A stretch of DNA of 16,699 nt from Methanocella sp. (GCF_035506375.1 NZ_DATJPM010000088.1:1-16699); one strand, 5' to 3'; numbered from the stretch's first letter, positions 7,175 to 14,588 are shown. Numbers and translations: made by a program. Notes: generated by a model not told the origin, from the sequence alone.

Positions 7175-7993
7175 CTATTTTATATTCCTTTTATCGCCTA
7201 TGGACTTGACCATTAAAACGGGGCACGGCGAGCCCTTGATCAGCCTGTCCGCCGTGGAGCCAAGGAGGAAGTTTTGATACAGGGGCTTTTCCGTGGCGCC
7301 GATCATCATGAGATCATATCCCCGATCCGCCTCGTCCAGTATGGTTTCCACGACCAGGCCTTTTCTATTCAGTACCCGGGGAGCGATGCCAGCATCATGA
7401 AGCCGGTCGCTGACCGGCTTAAGGGCTGCGGCGGCATCGCCCTCGCCGACGTAGAGCACGGTGATCTCGCTGCCGTGCTTTTTATGCAATTCCTCGGCAA
7501 GCATCGCGGCCTTTACTGAGTGCTGATAGCCGGACGTGGGGATCAATATCCGGTCATAGCCCATCGCCTTATCCTCCATGTAGCGGAAGACGATGGTCTC
7601 AACCTTCGACTGCCGGATGATCTCGTCCACGTTGCTGCCGAAAATGTGCTTCAGCCGCTTCCGGTAGGTGGAATTCGCCAGCAGGATAAGGTCGTAGCCG
7701 CCCGACTCCGCCTCTTCCAGGATGCCCATCGCGACCGAGAGGGATTTCTTGACGCGGTAGCCGACCCGCATTCCTTCCGTTGCCGAAAGCAGGTGCGTCG
7801 TCGAGATGGTACTCATGGCCCGCCGCCATTCGGCGGGCGATATGATAAAAAGGTCAGAGGCGATGATATGCAGGAACGTGATTTCGCCGCCCGGCATTAA
7901 AAAATGATCGACGAAGTCCACGAGGAATTTCATGTTTGAGGTCCGCGTGATCGGTATGAGGATTTTTTTATACACACTAGCACCCTGGACCAT
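7175..7993 (-). CDS. Tandem-domain universal stress protein
   Basis: A 272-residue soluble protein made of two UspA domains, about 8-142 and 147-266. The first starts VYKKILIPITR and has a weakly conserved pocket (LANSTYRKRLKHIFGSNVDEII). The second starts YDRILIPTSGYQHS and has an intact nucleotide-type signature (IGATEKPLYQNFLLGSTADRLI). Its layout and second domain closely resemble the tail of the neighbouring permease, so the two probably arose by duplication. The start is uncertain: ATG 7993 fits a leaderless transcript from the TATA box at 8011-8025, while GTG 7975 has GGGTG upstream and would begin exactly at the usual family start (M)YKKIL. Confidence 0.88.
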   Translation of the reverse strand: MVQGASVYKKILIPITRTSNMKFLVDFVDHFLMPGGEITFLHIIASDLFIISPAEWRRAMSTISTTHLLSATEGMRVGYRVKKSLSVAMGILEEAESGGYDLILLANSTYRKRLKHIFGSNVDEIIRQSKVETIVFRYMEDKAMGYDRILIPTSGYQHSVKAAMLAEELHKKHGSEITVLYVGEGDAAAALKPVSDRLHDAGIAPRVLNRKGLVVETILDEADRGYDLMMIGATEKPLYQNFLLGSTADRLIKGSPCPVLMVKSIGDKRNIK

Positions 7994-8010
7994 TTACAAT
8001 ACGGCGGTAG

Positions 8011-8025
8011 CCTAATAAATATTAT
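8011..8025 (-). promoter_or_regulatory. TATA-like box for the tandem-Usp gene
   Basis: ATAATATTTATTAGG on the minus strand sits about 25 nt before position 7993 and touches the stop codon of the preceding gene. It suggests that the Usp gene has its own promoter even though only 31 nt separate it from the aks operon. Confidence 0.45.
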
Positions 8026-8870
8026 CATGCCAGGCTGGAGGACAGGAGCCTCACGGCCTCGAAAATCTCCCTGGGATTTGCTCCCCAGTGCACGACGACG
8101 CCCTTGACGCCATTTATTTCCTTTAGCCCCAGCTTTTCAGACTGGCAGCATCGCAGGATGAACGGGCGCGCCGGCTGCACGTTTGTGAGGGGGCACACGT
8201 TCACGTGCTCGAACCGTTTTCCGGGATATTTCGCCTCGAAGACGAGCTTCGACGTGTTGCACCCGACGAGCCTTATGTCGCCTTCGGGCTCCGCGTCGAG
8301 CGAGTCCAGGAAGAGGCCGTCCAGGCCCGAGGCACGACACGGGAATATGATCGTCCGTTTCGGGTCCTCGAAATTCTTCAAGTCGGTGACATGATATTTA
8401 AAGTCGAACAGGAGCTCTCCGTACATGCCCGCCTCGTCCTGACGCTGGATATTATAGACGAGCCACGCGGGCCAAGGCGGCGCGATGTCGAAGACGTCGA
8501 CCTGCGTGAGCACGGACGGGTCGGGCCTGTGCACAAAGTTATAGTGCCGGTCCACGCCCCGGAAGACGACGGTATTGATGTTATTCTTACAGAGTTCAGC
8601 GGCTTTTTTGATCATGTGGGCCCGGTTGGTGATATCCATGGGCGGGCCGTAGACGAGAGTTTCGCCTGCGCCAGCTATTTTCCGCATGCTTTTCCTGTCC
8701 CTCAGGAAGCCCTCGCCTTCGCTCGATACTTCGTATACGTCGCAGCGGTCGGGCGCCTCGAAAACGAGCACGTACTCCGATGAAAAGTAAATAATATCTT
8801 CGGGCCGGTAGTCCTTCCGGGCGTACTTATCCGCGACGCCTATGAGCCGGCAGTGACTCGGGAATATCAT
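8025..8870 (-). CDS. Unidentified Cys-containing protein, last gene of the aks operon
   Basis: A 281-residue soluble protein that I do not recognise from any characterised family. ATG 8870 overlaps the aksF stop (ATGA), so it is translationally coupled to aksF and almost certainly co-expressed with the coenzyme B genes. It has eight Cys (7, 43, 94, 178, 204, 226, 241, 242). Several sit in motif-like surroundings: PCRASGLDGLF, VGCNTSKLVFEAKYPGKRF, NVCPLTN and RCCQSEK. The end, VKGVVVHWGANPREIFEAVR, looks like a Rossmann-like strand-turn-helix. The Cys clusters in the C-terminal half would suit sulfur or metal chemistry. A role in a later coenzyme B step (decarboxylation, sulfur transfer) is inference from position only. 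The open frame reaches 9014, but that extension lies inside aksF. Confidence 0.8.
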   Translation of the reverse strand: MIFPSHCRLIGVADKYARKDYRPEDIIYFSSEYVLVFEAPDRCDVYEVSSEGEGFLRDRKSMRKIAGAGETLVYGPPMDITNRAHMIKKAAELCKNNINTVVFRGVDRHYNFVHRPDPSVLTQVDVFDIAPPWPAWLVYNIQRQDEAGMYGELLFDFKYHVTDLKNFEDPKRTIIFPCRASGLDGLFLDSLDAEPEGDIRLVGCNTSKLVFEAKYPGKRFEHVNVCPLTNVQPARPFILRCCQSEKLGLKEINGVKGVVVHWGANPREIFEAVRLLSSSLA

Positions 8871-9838
8871 GTTGACTCCAGGTTCTTGACGATATATAGC
8901 CCGACGTCCTCCGTCTTGAACTTTCCGCCAAGGTCGGGGGTCAGTATGCCATGCGAAATAATATGATCTACCGCCTCCTGGACTCGCTCCGCCTTTGCCC
9001 GATATCCCGCCCATTCAAGCAGCATTTTAGCGCTCAGTACCGCTGCAATGGGATTCGCGATGCCCCTGCCCGCGATATCGGGGGCACTGCCGTGGACGGG
9101 CTCGAAAAGCGCATAGCGATCGCCGATGTTGGCGCTCGGGGATAGGCCCAGGCCCCCTATGAGGGCGGCCGCCTCGTCCGATAAAATATCGCCGAACAGG
9201 TTCGTGGTCACGATGGTATCGAACTGCGACGGCTTACGTATCAGGTTGTATGCCATGGCGTCGACGAGCATTTCCTCGTAAGGCACTCCCGACTTCTTTG
9301 CCACGCCGATACAGACGTCCCGGAAGAGCTCGCAGGAGCGGAGCACGTTGGCCTTATGGACGATAGTGAGCTTCTGCAGGCCCGGGCGGCTGCAGGCTTT
9401 CCGGGCGATGCGCTCGCTTGCATGGCGGGTGATCTTACGGGTCGAGAGCACCTGGTCGTCCGTGACCTCCTCGATGCCGCAATAGAGGTCTTCACTATTC
9501 TCGCGATAAATGATAAAATCGACTTTATAGGGCGATATGGCGCTGGACTTGAACGGCCGCACGTTGGCGTACGCGTCGAGCTCCCGGCGTAGTGTTAAAA
9601 TGACGCTTGGATAGATCTTTTTCGGCGGGGACGTGATAGCGCCGAAGAGGACGCAGTCGCATTTTTTTATCGTATCGAGGTCTTCTTCGGACATGGCCGT
9701 CCCTTCCCTCATGAATCGCTCATTTCCGACGTTTATGTAAACATATTCCGCTTCTGGCATAACCGCCTGGAGAACATCGACTGCGACGGGCACGACCTCC
9801 TTTCCGATGCCGTCCCCGGGAAGGACCGCTATCCTCAT
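8867..9838 (-). CDS. aksF: Threo-isocitrate/homoisocitrate dehydrogenase AksF-type (isopropylmalate dehydrogenase family)
   Basis: A 323-residue NAD-dependent beta-decarboxylating dehydrogenase. AksF oxidises homoisocitrate and its one- and two-carbon longer homologues to 2-oxoadipate, 2-oxopimelate and 2-oxosuberate. Seen are PGDGIG at residues 7-12, the substrate arginine region LRRELDAYANVRP (83-95), YRENSEDLYCGIE (111-123), the metal aspartates in VDAMAYN (192-198) and in NLFGDILSDEA (213-223), and the cofactor segment EPVHGSAPDIAGRGIANP. The family also includes LeuB; assignment to AksF rests on linkage with aksA and with a homoaconitase small subunit. It overlaps aksE upstream and the unidentified gene downstream by 4 nt each (ATGA). 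Confidence 0.85.
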   Translation of the reverse strand: MRIAVLPGDGIGKEVVPVAVDVLQAVMPEAEYVYINVGNERFMREGTAMSEEDLDTIKKCDCVLFGAITSPPKKIYPSVILTLRRELDAYANVRPFKSSAISPYKVDFIIYRENSEDLYCGIEEVTDDQVLSTRKITRHASERIARKACSRPGLQKLTIVHKANVLRSCELFRDVCIGVAKKSGVPYEEMLVDAMAYNLIRKPSQFDTIVTTNLFGDILSDEAAALIGGLGLSPSANIGDRYALFEPVHGSAPDIAGRGIANPIAAVLSAKMLLEWAGYRAKAERVQEAVDHIISHGILTPDLGGKFKTEDVGLYIVKNLEST

Positions 9839-10308
9839 CTGTTCGCCCTCCTGTAGGCCACAAGGCCGCCTGCGTTCAGGATATCCTGCAGGAAATCGGG
9901 CAGCTTCGTGCTTTTATACTCCTTTCCTCCCGCCATGACCAGGCCTCTGTCAAGATCCACTTCGACGATGTCTCCTTTCTGAACGGCATTGTAAATATTC
10001 GCCTCAACGATGGGCAGCCCCAAATTAATAGAGTTCCTGAAGAATATACGGGCGAAGGACTTTGCCACGACACAGCTAATACCGGCGTATTTTAGGGCCA
10101 GCGGTGCCTGCTCTCTCGATGAGCCGCAGCCGAAGTTTTTACCGGCCACGATTATGTCGCCTTTAGCGGGCTTGAATGCCGGGTCGATGCCCTCCATGGC
10201 GTGCTCGCCGAACGTCTTGAAGTCCGCAGTCCGCAGATATTTACCAGGGATGATGACGTCCGTATCGACGTTATCCCCGTATTTCCAGGCCTTTCCCCTG
10301 AACTTCAC
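9835..10308 (-). CDS. aksE: Homoaconitase small subunit
   Basis: A 157-residue LeuD/aconitase-swivel protein, the small subunit that closes over the active site of AksD. The family signature NVDTDVIIPGKYLRT runs over residues 13-27, and GKNFGCGSSREQAPLAL is the substrate-carboxylate loop. The specificity loop reads YLRT at 24-27. In Methanocaldococcus, YLRT marks homoaconitase while isopropylmalate isomerase has YLVM, so this points to homoaconitase and long-chain tricarboxylates. The start is GTG 10308, whose bases overlap the aksD stop (GTGA); the stop overlaps the aksF start. It acts as a heteromer with AksD in the cytoplasm. Confidence 0.9.
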   Translation of the reverse strand: MKFRGKAWKYGDNVDTDVIIPGKYLRTADFKTFGEHAMEGIDPAFKPAKGDIIVAGKNFGCGSSREQAPLALKYAGISCVVAKSFARIFFRNSINLGLPIVEANIYNAVQKGDIVEVDLDRGLVMAGGKEYKSTKLPDFLQDILNAGGLVAYRRANR

Positions 10309-11552
10309 AGGTATCGCCTCGGGTCCGCGATCTTTCCCCCGACGGCCGTGGCCGCGGCAGTAAGCGGCGAGCCGAGATAGACGTCGGCGCCTTTGCCCAT
10401 ACGGCCCTTGAAGTTCCGGTTCGTCGTGGACATGCAGGCCTCGCCTTCCGCGAGAACTCCCATGTGGCCGCCCAGGCAGGGTCCGCAGCCAGGATTACAC
10501 AGGGTCGCCCCGGCCGATAGCAGCGTGGCGGCGATTCCGCTGTCGACCGCTTCCAGCATGATGCTCCGGGATGCCGGAATGATTAGTGTCCTGCATTTCA
10601 CTTTTCGCCCCTTCAGGATGCGGGCTGCCTCCTCCAGGTCCTCCAGCCTGCCGTTCGTACAGGAGCCGATGAGCACCTGGTCGACGTGCGTGCCCTCGAC
10701 TTCCTCCACGTCGTGGACGTTGTCGACTTCGATGGGGCAGGCGACCTGGGGCGAAATGTCAGAATTAAAATGATATGATTCGCAATACGTGGCATCCTTT
10801 GCGATGGCCGGAGAATAGGGCTCGGCGGCCCGGCCTTTCAGAAACGCTTCGGTCTTCGCATCCGGGGGGACGATGCCGGCCTTGGCGCCCATCTCGATGG
10901 CCATGTTGCAGAGGGTCATCCGGCCGGCCATAGACATCGCCTCGATGGCCGTACCGTAAAATTCCAGCGCCTTATAGGCGGCACCATCCGTTTTAATCTC
11001 TTTGATGATGCGGAGCGTTACGTCCTTCGCCGTAATGCCCTTCTGGAGCCTGCCATCTACCGTGACCTCAATGGTCTCGGGCACCCGGAACCAGAGCCTG
11101 CCCGAAGCGTAGATCTCGGCCATATCCGTGGCGCCGACGCCTGTCCCGAAGGCGCCGAAGGCGCCATACGTGCACGAGTGCGAGTCGGCGCCGACGACGA
11201 CCTTACCGGGCAGGGCAAAGCCGTTCTCGGCCACGACCTGGTGGCAGATGCCCTCACCCACATCATATAAATGTGATATTTTTTGAGAGGCAGCCCAGCC
11301 TCTCAGCTCCTTCTGGAGCAGCGCCGTCGTCTCGTTGTTGGCGGGCACTAAATGGTCAAAAGGAATAATTATCCTGCCGGGGTCCCACACCTTTTCCATC
11401 TGCATGTCCTTGAAGGCCTTGACCGCCAGCACGGACGTGCCGTCGTGGCTCATGGTATAGTCAACCTTAGCGATAACGAAATCCCCGGCATGAGCCTTTT
11501 TCCCCGAGGCGCGCCCCAGTATTTCTTCACTTATGGTCCCCACTAATCTCAC
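10305..11552 (-). CDS. aksD: Homoaconitase large subunit
   Basis: A 415-residue [4Fe-4S] hydro-lyase of the LeuC/aconitase family. With AksE it dehydrates homocitrate homologues and rehydrates them to threo-homoisocitrates. The cluster ligands are the expected Cys 298 (GSCTNGR), 356 and 359 (NPGCGPCLGG). GADSHSCTYGAFGAFGTGVG (121-140) is the conserved substrate/cluster loop. Length is normal for the archaeal two-subunit type. GTG 11552 has AAGGAG 4 nt upstream and is the first gene of a minus-strand operon aksD-aksE-aksF-unidentified gene. By itself it could be isopropylmalate isomerase; the YLRT loop of the partner subunit favours homoaconitase. Confidence 0.88.
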   Translation of the reverse strand: MRLVGTISEEILGRASGKKAHAGDFVIAKVDYTMSHDGTSVLAVKAFKDMQMEKVWDPGRIIIPFDHLVPANNETTALLQKELRGWAASQKISHLYDVGEGICHQVVAENGFALPGKVVVGADSHSCTYGAFGAFGTGVGATDMAEIYASGRLWFRVPETIEVTVDGRLQKGITAKDVTLRIIKEIKTDGAAYKALEFYGTAIEAMSMAGRMTLCNMAIEMGAKAGIVPPDAKTEAFLKGRAAEPYSPAIAKDATYCESYHFNSDISPQVACPIEVDNVHDVEEVEGTHVDQVLIGSCTNGRLEDLEEAARILKGRKVKCRTLIIPASRSIMLEAVDSGIAATLLSAGATLCNPGCGPCLGGHMGVLAEGEACMSTTNRNFKGRMGKGADVYLGSPLTAAATAVGGKIADPRRYL

Positions 11553-11556
11553 GCTT

Positions 11557-11597
11557 CTCCTTATAGAAAATTATTAGTACATTCACCATTTTATAGT
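11557..11597 (-). promoter_or_regulatory. aksD promoter and ribosome site
   Basis: On the minus strand ACTATAAAATGG (11586-11597) is a good TATA box, and AAGGAG (11557-11562) a good ribosome site before GTG 11552. Transcription would start near 11562-11567, giving a very short leader. Confidence 0.55.
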
Positions 11598-11605
11598 TTC
11601 TTGTG

Positions 11606-11635
11606 AACGAATATTTCGGTAGCGAAATATTCGTT
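11606..11635. promoter_or_regulatory. Perfect 13-bp inverted repeat between divergent aksD and aksA (probable operator)
   Basis: AACGAATATTTCG (11606-11618) and CGAAATATTCGTT (11623-11635) are exact reverse complements around GTAG. The site lies 22 nt before the aksA start, where the aksA TATA element should be, and just upstream of the aksD TATA box. Each arm also contains a smaller near-palindrome, CGAATATTTCG. Position and symmetry fit a dimeric regulator controlling both halves of the coenzyme B cluster; no regulator gene is seen nearby. Confidence 0.65.
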
Positions 11636-11657
11636 AATAATACTGGTCGGTGAGATT

Positions 11658-12845
11658 ATGCCCGGATATTCGACCAACGAATGGATGAAGCTCATAAAAA
11701 CGGAGCCCATCGACGTAGAGATATGCGACGTAACCCTGAGGGACGGCGAGCAGACGCCCGGCGTATCTTTCACGAAAGAGGAAAAAATGGATATCGCCCG
11801 GACGCTGGACGAGGTCGGCGTCGAGATCATCGAAGCAGGGTTTCCCATTATCTCCCAGGGGGAAAAAGACTCCGTTAAAGCTGTCTGTACCATGGGCTTG
11901 AATGCGAAGATAAGCTGCCTGGCCCGGGCCGTAAAGCCGGACATCGATGCCGTCATCGACTGCGGTGCCGACATGGTCGGCATTTTCATCGGGACCTCGG
12001 ACCTGCACCTGACCTACAAGCATAAGAAAACGCAGGAAGAGGCCATCGAGTGCATGGTCACGGCCTCCGACTACGCGAAAAAGCACGGGCTCATCGTGCG
12101 TTTCGCGGCGGAGGATTCTACCAGGACTGGCCTGGACTTTTTGAAGCGATTCTATCGGGCCGGGGAAGAATGCGGTGCCGACTATGTTAACATCGCCGAC
12201 ACGGTGGGCATCATGACTCCGTCGACCATGAAATACCTGGTCGGCGAGGTGCGGAATATGGTCGATCTGCCCGTGTGCGTCCATTGCCACGACGACCTGG
12301 GCCTGGCGGTCGCCAACACCATGGCCGCGGCCGAGGCGGGCGCGAAGCAGTTGCATACGTGCGTGAACGGAATCGGCGAGCGGGCGGGCAACGCTTCCCT
12401 GGAAGAGGTCCTCATGGGGCTAAAGGTCCACTACGGCGTAGACCGCTATGATACAACTTTATTAAAAGGTCTCTCGGAGATGGTCGTGAAGTACTCTGGC
12501 ATCACCATCGCGAGGAACAAGGCCGTCGTCGGCCAGAACGCCTTCGCGCACGAGTCCGGCATTCACATCGCGGCGCTGCTGGAGAATGACCGTACCTACG
12601 AGCTATTCTCGCCCGAGATCGTCGGCGGGCACCGGGAGTTCATCCTCGGGAAGCACAGCGGCAGCAAGGCTTTATGCTACATGGCCCGGCAGATGGGCTT
12701 TACTCTGTCGAAGGCCGAAACGGACATCGTCCTGGGGGAGATCAAGCGCATGAGCGAGTCCAAACGTTCATTACGCCGGGACGAGCTGGCCGAGCTTATC
12801 ACGCTGGTGCTGTCAAAAGAAAGCACGAGCACGACCCTGGTTTAA
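11658..12845 (+). CDS. aksA: Homocitrate synthase family enzyme AksA
   Basis: A 395-residue member of the isopropylmalate/homocitrate synthase family. AksA condenses acetyl-CoA with 2-oxoglutarate and then with 2-oxoadipate and 2-oxopimelate, initiating each elongation round toward 2-oxosuberate. Visible are DVTLRDGEQTPGV (24-36), the metal-binding VHCHDDLGLA and GIGERAGNASLEE, and the acetyl-CoA region FAHESGIH. The short C-terminus lacks the long regulatory domain of LeuA, as expected for homocitrate or Aks enzymes. GGTGAG precedes ATG 11658. It is divergent from aksD and convergent with the ThDP enzyme, the two stop codons overlapping within TTAA at 12842-12845. LeuA or citramalate synthase is the alternative, made unlikely by the neighbours. 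Confidence 0.88.
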   Translation: MPGYSTNEWMKLIKTEPIDVEICDVTLRDGEQTPGVSFTKEEKMDIARTLDEVGVEIIEAGFPIISQGEKDSVKAVCTMGLNAKISCLARAVKPDIDAVIDCGADMVGIFIGTSDLHLTYKHKKTQEEAIECMVTASDYAKKHGLIVRFAAEDSTRTGLDFLKRFYRAGEECGADYVNIADTVGIMTPSTMKYLVGEVRNMVDLPVCVHCHDDLGLAVANTMAAAEAGAKQLHTCVNGIGERAGNASLEEVLMGLKVHYGVDRYDTTLLKGLSEMVVKYSGITIARNKAVVGQNAFAHESGIHIAALLENDRTYELFSPEIVGGHREFILGKHSGSKALCYMARQMGFTLSKAETDIVLGEIKRMSESKRSLRRDELAELITLVLSKESTSTTLV

Positions 12846-14362
12846 GCCTTATTAATTTTAAACTGGTGCCCCGTCGGGCAGCGTGAAGTGACCACGTAGA
12901 TCTTGAGCCCGGGCGCTTTTAACAGCCTGTCGAGGTCCGACCGGATCTTTTCGACGGAGTAGTCCGCAGGGTCCGCCAGCTCGCAGTCATCTTTAAAAAT
13001 GTCTTTCAGCAGGCCGCTGACGTCAGGCGTTACCTGGCCACCGGTCATTGCCGCCTCCCGGTTGGCGAATATGACCGCTAGCACGTCGCAGCCATTAAAC
13101 TTCGCGTTCAGCAGGGCCGCCAGGCCCGTGTGGAGCAGGGCGAAATCGCCCATCATGGCGATGCCTTTTTTCGGGAACCCGCAGGCCGAGCTGACGGACG
13201 ATCCCAGCCCGACCCCGACGTTGAGCATTGTATAAGGCGGATTCGCAGCGATGATCGAGCAGCCAGCATCTCCGGCCACCGGGACGCCCATTGACTTAAT
13301 CGCCTTATAGACCTCATCATATGGGCATGCGTCGCAATGCCCGACAGAATAGCCCCGCGTGGCCATGGTCTGCGGCTCGACCGCTCTCTTAACCGAAGGC
13401 ATGTCCAGATGCTCGACTCCCTGCCGCATGTCTGCTTCGTTCAGCGGGCCTGCCCGGGGCAGATGCCCCGTCAGCCTGCCCTTTGCCTTTGGAACGCCAA
13501 GCTGTTCCTCCAGGAAGGGCGCCACCTCCTCGCACACGAGGACCGCCTCCAGATCCATGATAAAATCGTCGACCAGGGCCCGCGGGAAAGGGTTGACCAT
13601 GGCGAGCGATAAATGCGATAGGCCCATGGACTCAGCGACTTTTGCCGCGTCAAGGGACGCGTGGCCCGAAGAGATGATGCCGCGAGCACCTCTTTTGACG
13701 GCTTTATTCAAAATATGATAATTCGACTCATGGGCCGCCAGGCTCCAGCCGTCCCGAAGATATTTCTGGTGCGTGCCCAGCATCGTATATGACCAGTGGG
13801 ACATGTCCAGCTTTTTGTGCTCGTTCGATATTTTTTTCCTATGAATTGTGCCTTTTTCTTTTAGGGCCCCTTCTGTGAGCCGGACCAGGACGGGCGCGCA
13901 GATACGCTCCGAGAGCTGAATGCCGGATGCGATCGAATCGTAAATTTCCGCGGGCTCCGCCGGGTCGAATACCGGGATCTCGGCGAGCTTGCCATACCAG
14001 CGGGAGTCCTGCTCGTCATGGGAAAATAATGCGCCGACGTCGTCTCCCGCGATGACCGCTATTCCCGCTCCGAGCCCGTGGGTGGCGGAAATGATCAGCG
14101 GATCGGATAATATGTTGATGCCGACGTGCTTGGCGACGACGGCCGCCCGCTCGCCCATGACCGAGGCGCCCATGGCCATTTCGTAGGCGATCTTCTCGTT
14201 GGCCTGCCATCCTGCGTTCAGGCCGCTGTCCTTTTGAAGTGCGGTAAAGAGGTCATTTATCGGATAGCCGGGCACGCCCCCTACAAAGATGACGCCGCAA
14301 TCCCTCAGGGCCAGGTGCGCCGCCTCGACGCCCGTGATATTTGTGACTTCAGTCCGCATCAT
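12842..14362 (-). CDS. Thiamine-diphosphate enzyme, IorA-like without ferredoxin domain; candidate 2-oxosuberate decarboxylase
   Basis: A 506-residue protein with the domain order of the indolepyruvate ferredoxin oxidoreductase alpha subunit. A PYR-type ThDP domain (about 1-180; catalytic Glu probably in ANEKIAYEMAMGAS, then HDEQDSRWYGKLAEIPV) is followed by a middle domain (about 225-300) and a PP-type ThDP domain (about 340-490; GDFALLHTGLAALLNA and NREAAMTGGQ). HCDACPYDE (342-350) matches the Cys motif before the PP domain. True IorA is about 100 residues longer and ends in two [4Fe-4S] motifs; these are absent, and no iorB is present. It may thus decarboxylate a 2-oxoacid without oxidation. 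Its position beside aksA suggests 2-oxosuberate, but this is inference. It might also still work as an oxidoreductase with separate partners. Confidence 0.8.
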   Translation of the reverse strand: MMRTEVTNITGVEAAHLALRDCGVIFVGGVPGYPINDLFTALQKDSGLNAGWQANEKIAYEMAMGASVMGERAAVVAKHVGINILSDPLIISATHGLGAGIAVIAGDDVGALFSHDEQDSRWYGKLAEIPVFDPAEPAEIYDSIASGIQLSERICAPVLVRLTEGALKEKGTIHRKKISNEHKKLDMSHWSYTMLGTHQKYLRDGWSLAAHESNYHILNKAVKRGARGIISSGHASLDAAKVAESMGLSHLSLAMVNPFPRALVDDFIMDLEAVLVCEEVAPFLEEQLGVPKAKGRLTGHLPRAGPLNEADMRQGVEHLDMPSVKRAVEPQTMATRGYSVGHCDACPYDEVYKAIKSMGVPVAGDAGCSIIAANPPYTMLNVGVGLGSSVSSACGFPKKGIAMMGDFALLHTGLAALLNAKFNGCDVLAVIFANREAAMTGGQVTPDVSGLLKDIFKDDCELADPADYSVEKIRSDLDRLLKAPGLKIYVVTSRCPTGHQFKINKA

Positions 14363-14520
14363 ACGTAAAAATGGTAAAAGCTCGTGGCATAATAAGCCTT
14401 CCCGACCTTAAGTCGTGCCAGACCACAATGCATCATTTTTTCTTAAGTTTCTTGAGCATGTTATCCGTCTCTTCATATCCATGCTGCTGCTTCTTCTCGT
14501 CCTCAGGCGAGCATAAAGAA

Positions 14521-14553
14521 AGTTTACTTGATTATAGTAAACTATATTTTACT
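14521..14553 (+). promoter_or_regulatory. Alternating inverted repeats at the cobT promoter
   Basis: AGTTTACT (14521-14528), AGTAAACT (14536-14543) and TTTACT (14548-14553) are the same half-site in alternating orientation. The middle copy therefore forms perfect inverted repeats with both neighbours (8 bp and 6 bp). CTATATTTT in this block is the likely TATA box, about 40 nt before cobT. A repressor bound here would block cobT. The rest of the gap 14363-14588 contains no gene I can support. Confidence 0.5.
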
Positions 14554-14588
14554 TCATGCAGTATATGCTTGCGCCGAGGAGGATTTGT

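Noticed and set aside
8871..9014. Longer version of the 281-residue protein starting at 9014
   Set aside because: The extra 48 residues lie inside aksF, are Gly/Arg-rich and shadow-like, and the ATGA overlap at 8867-8870 gives a natural coupled start.
11634..12356. 240-codon minus-strand frame opposite aksA
   Set aside because: Antisense shadow of a strongly conserved homocitrate synthase gene; no motif and His/Arg/Gly-rich composition.
12842..14362. ThDP enzyme considered as fused sulfopyruvate decarboxylase (ComDE) of coenzyme M synthesis
   Set aside because: The N-terminal and middle domains follow the IorA pattern (HDEQDSRWYGKLAEIPV, middle domain, Cys motif before the PP domain), not the shorter ComD/ComE layout. 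The possibility of activity on related oxoacids remains open.
14433..14536. Minus-strand open stretch encoding a hydrophilic peptide ending MLKKLKKK, just upstream of the ThDP gene
   Set aside because: The composition looks protein-like, but after the preceding in-frame TAA there is no ATG, GTG or TTG until seven codons before its end, so there is no usable start. At most it is a gene remnant.
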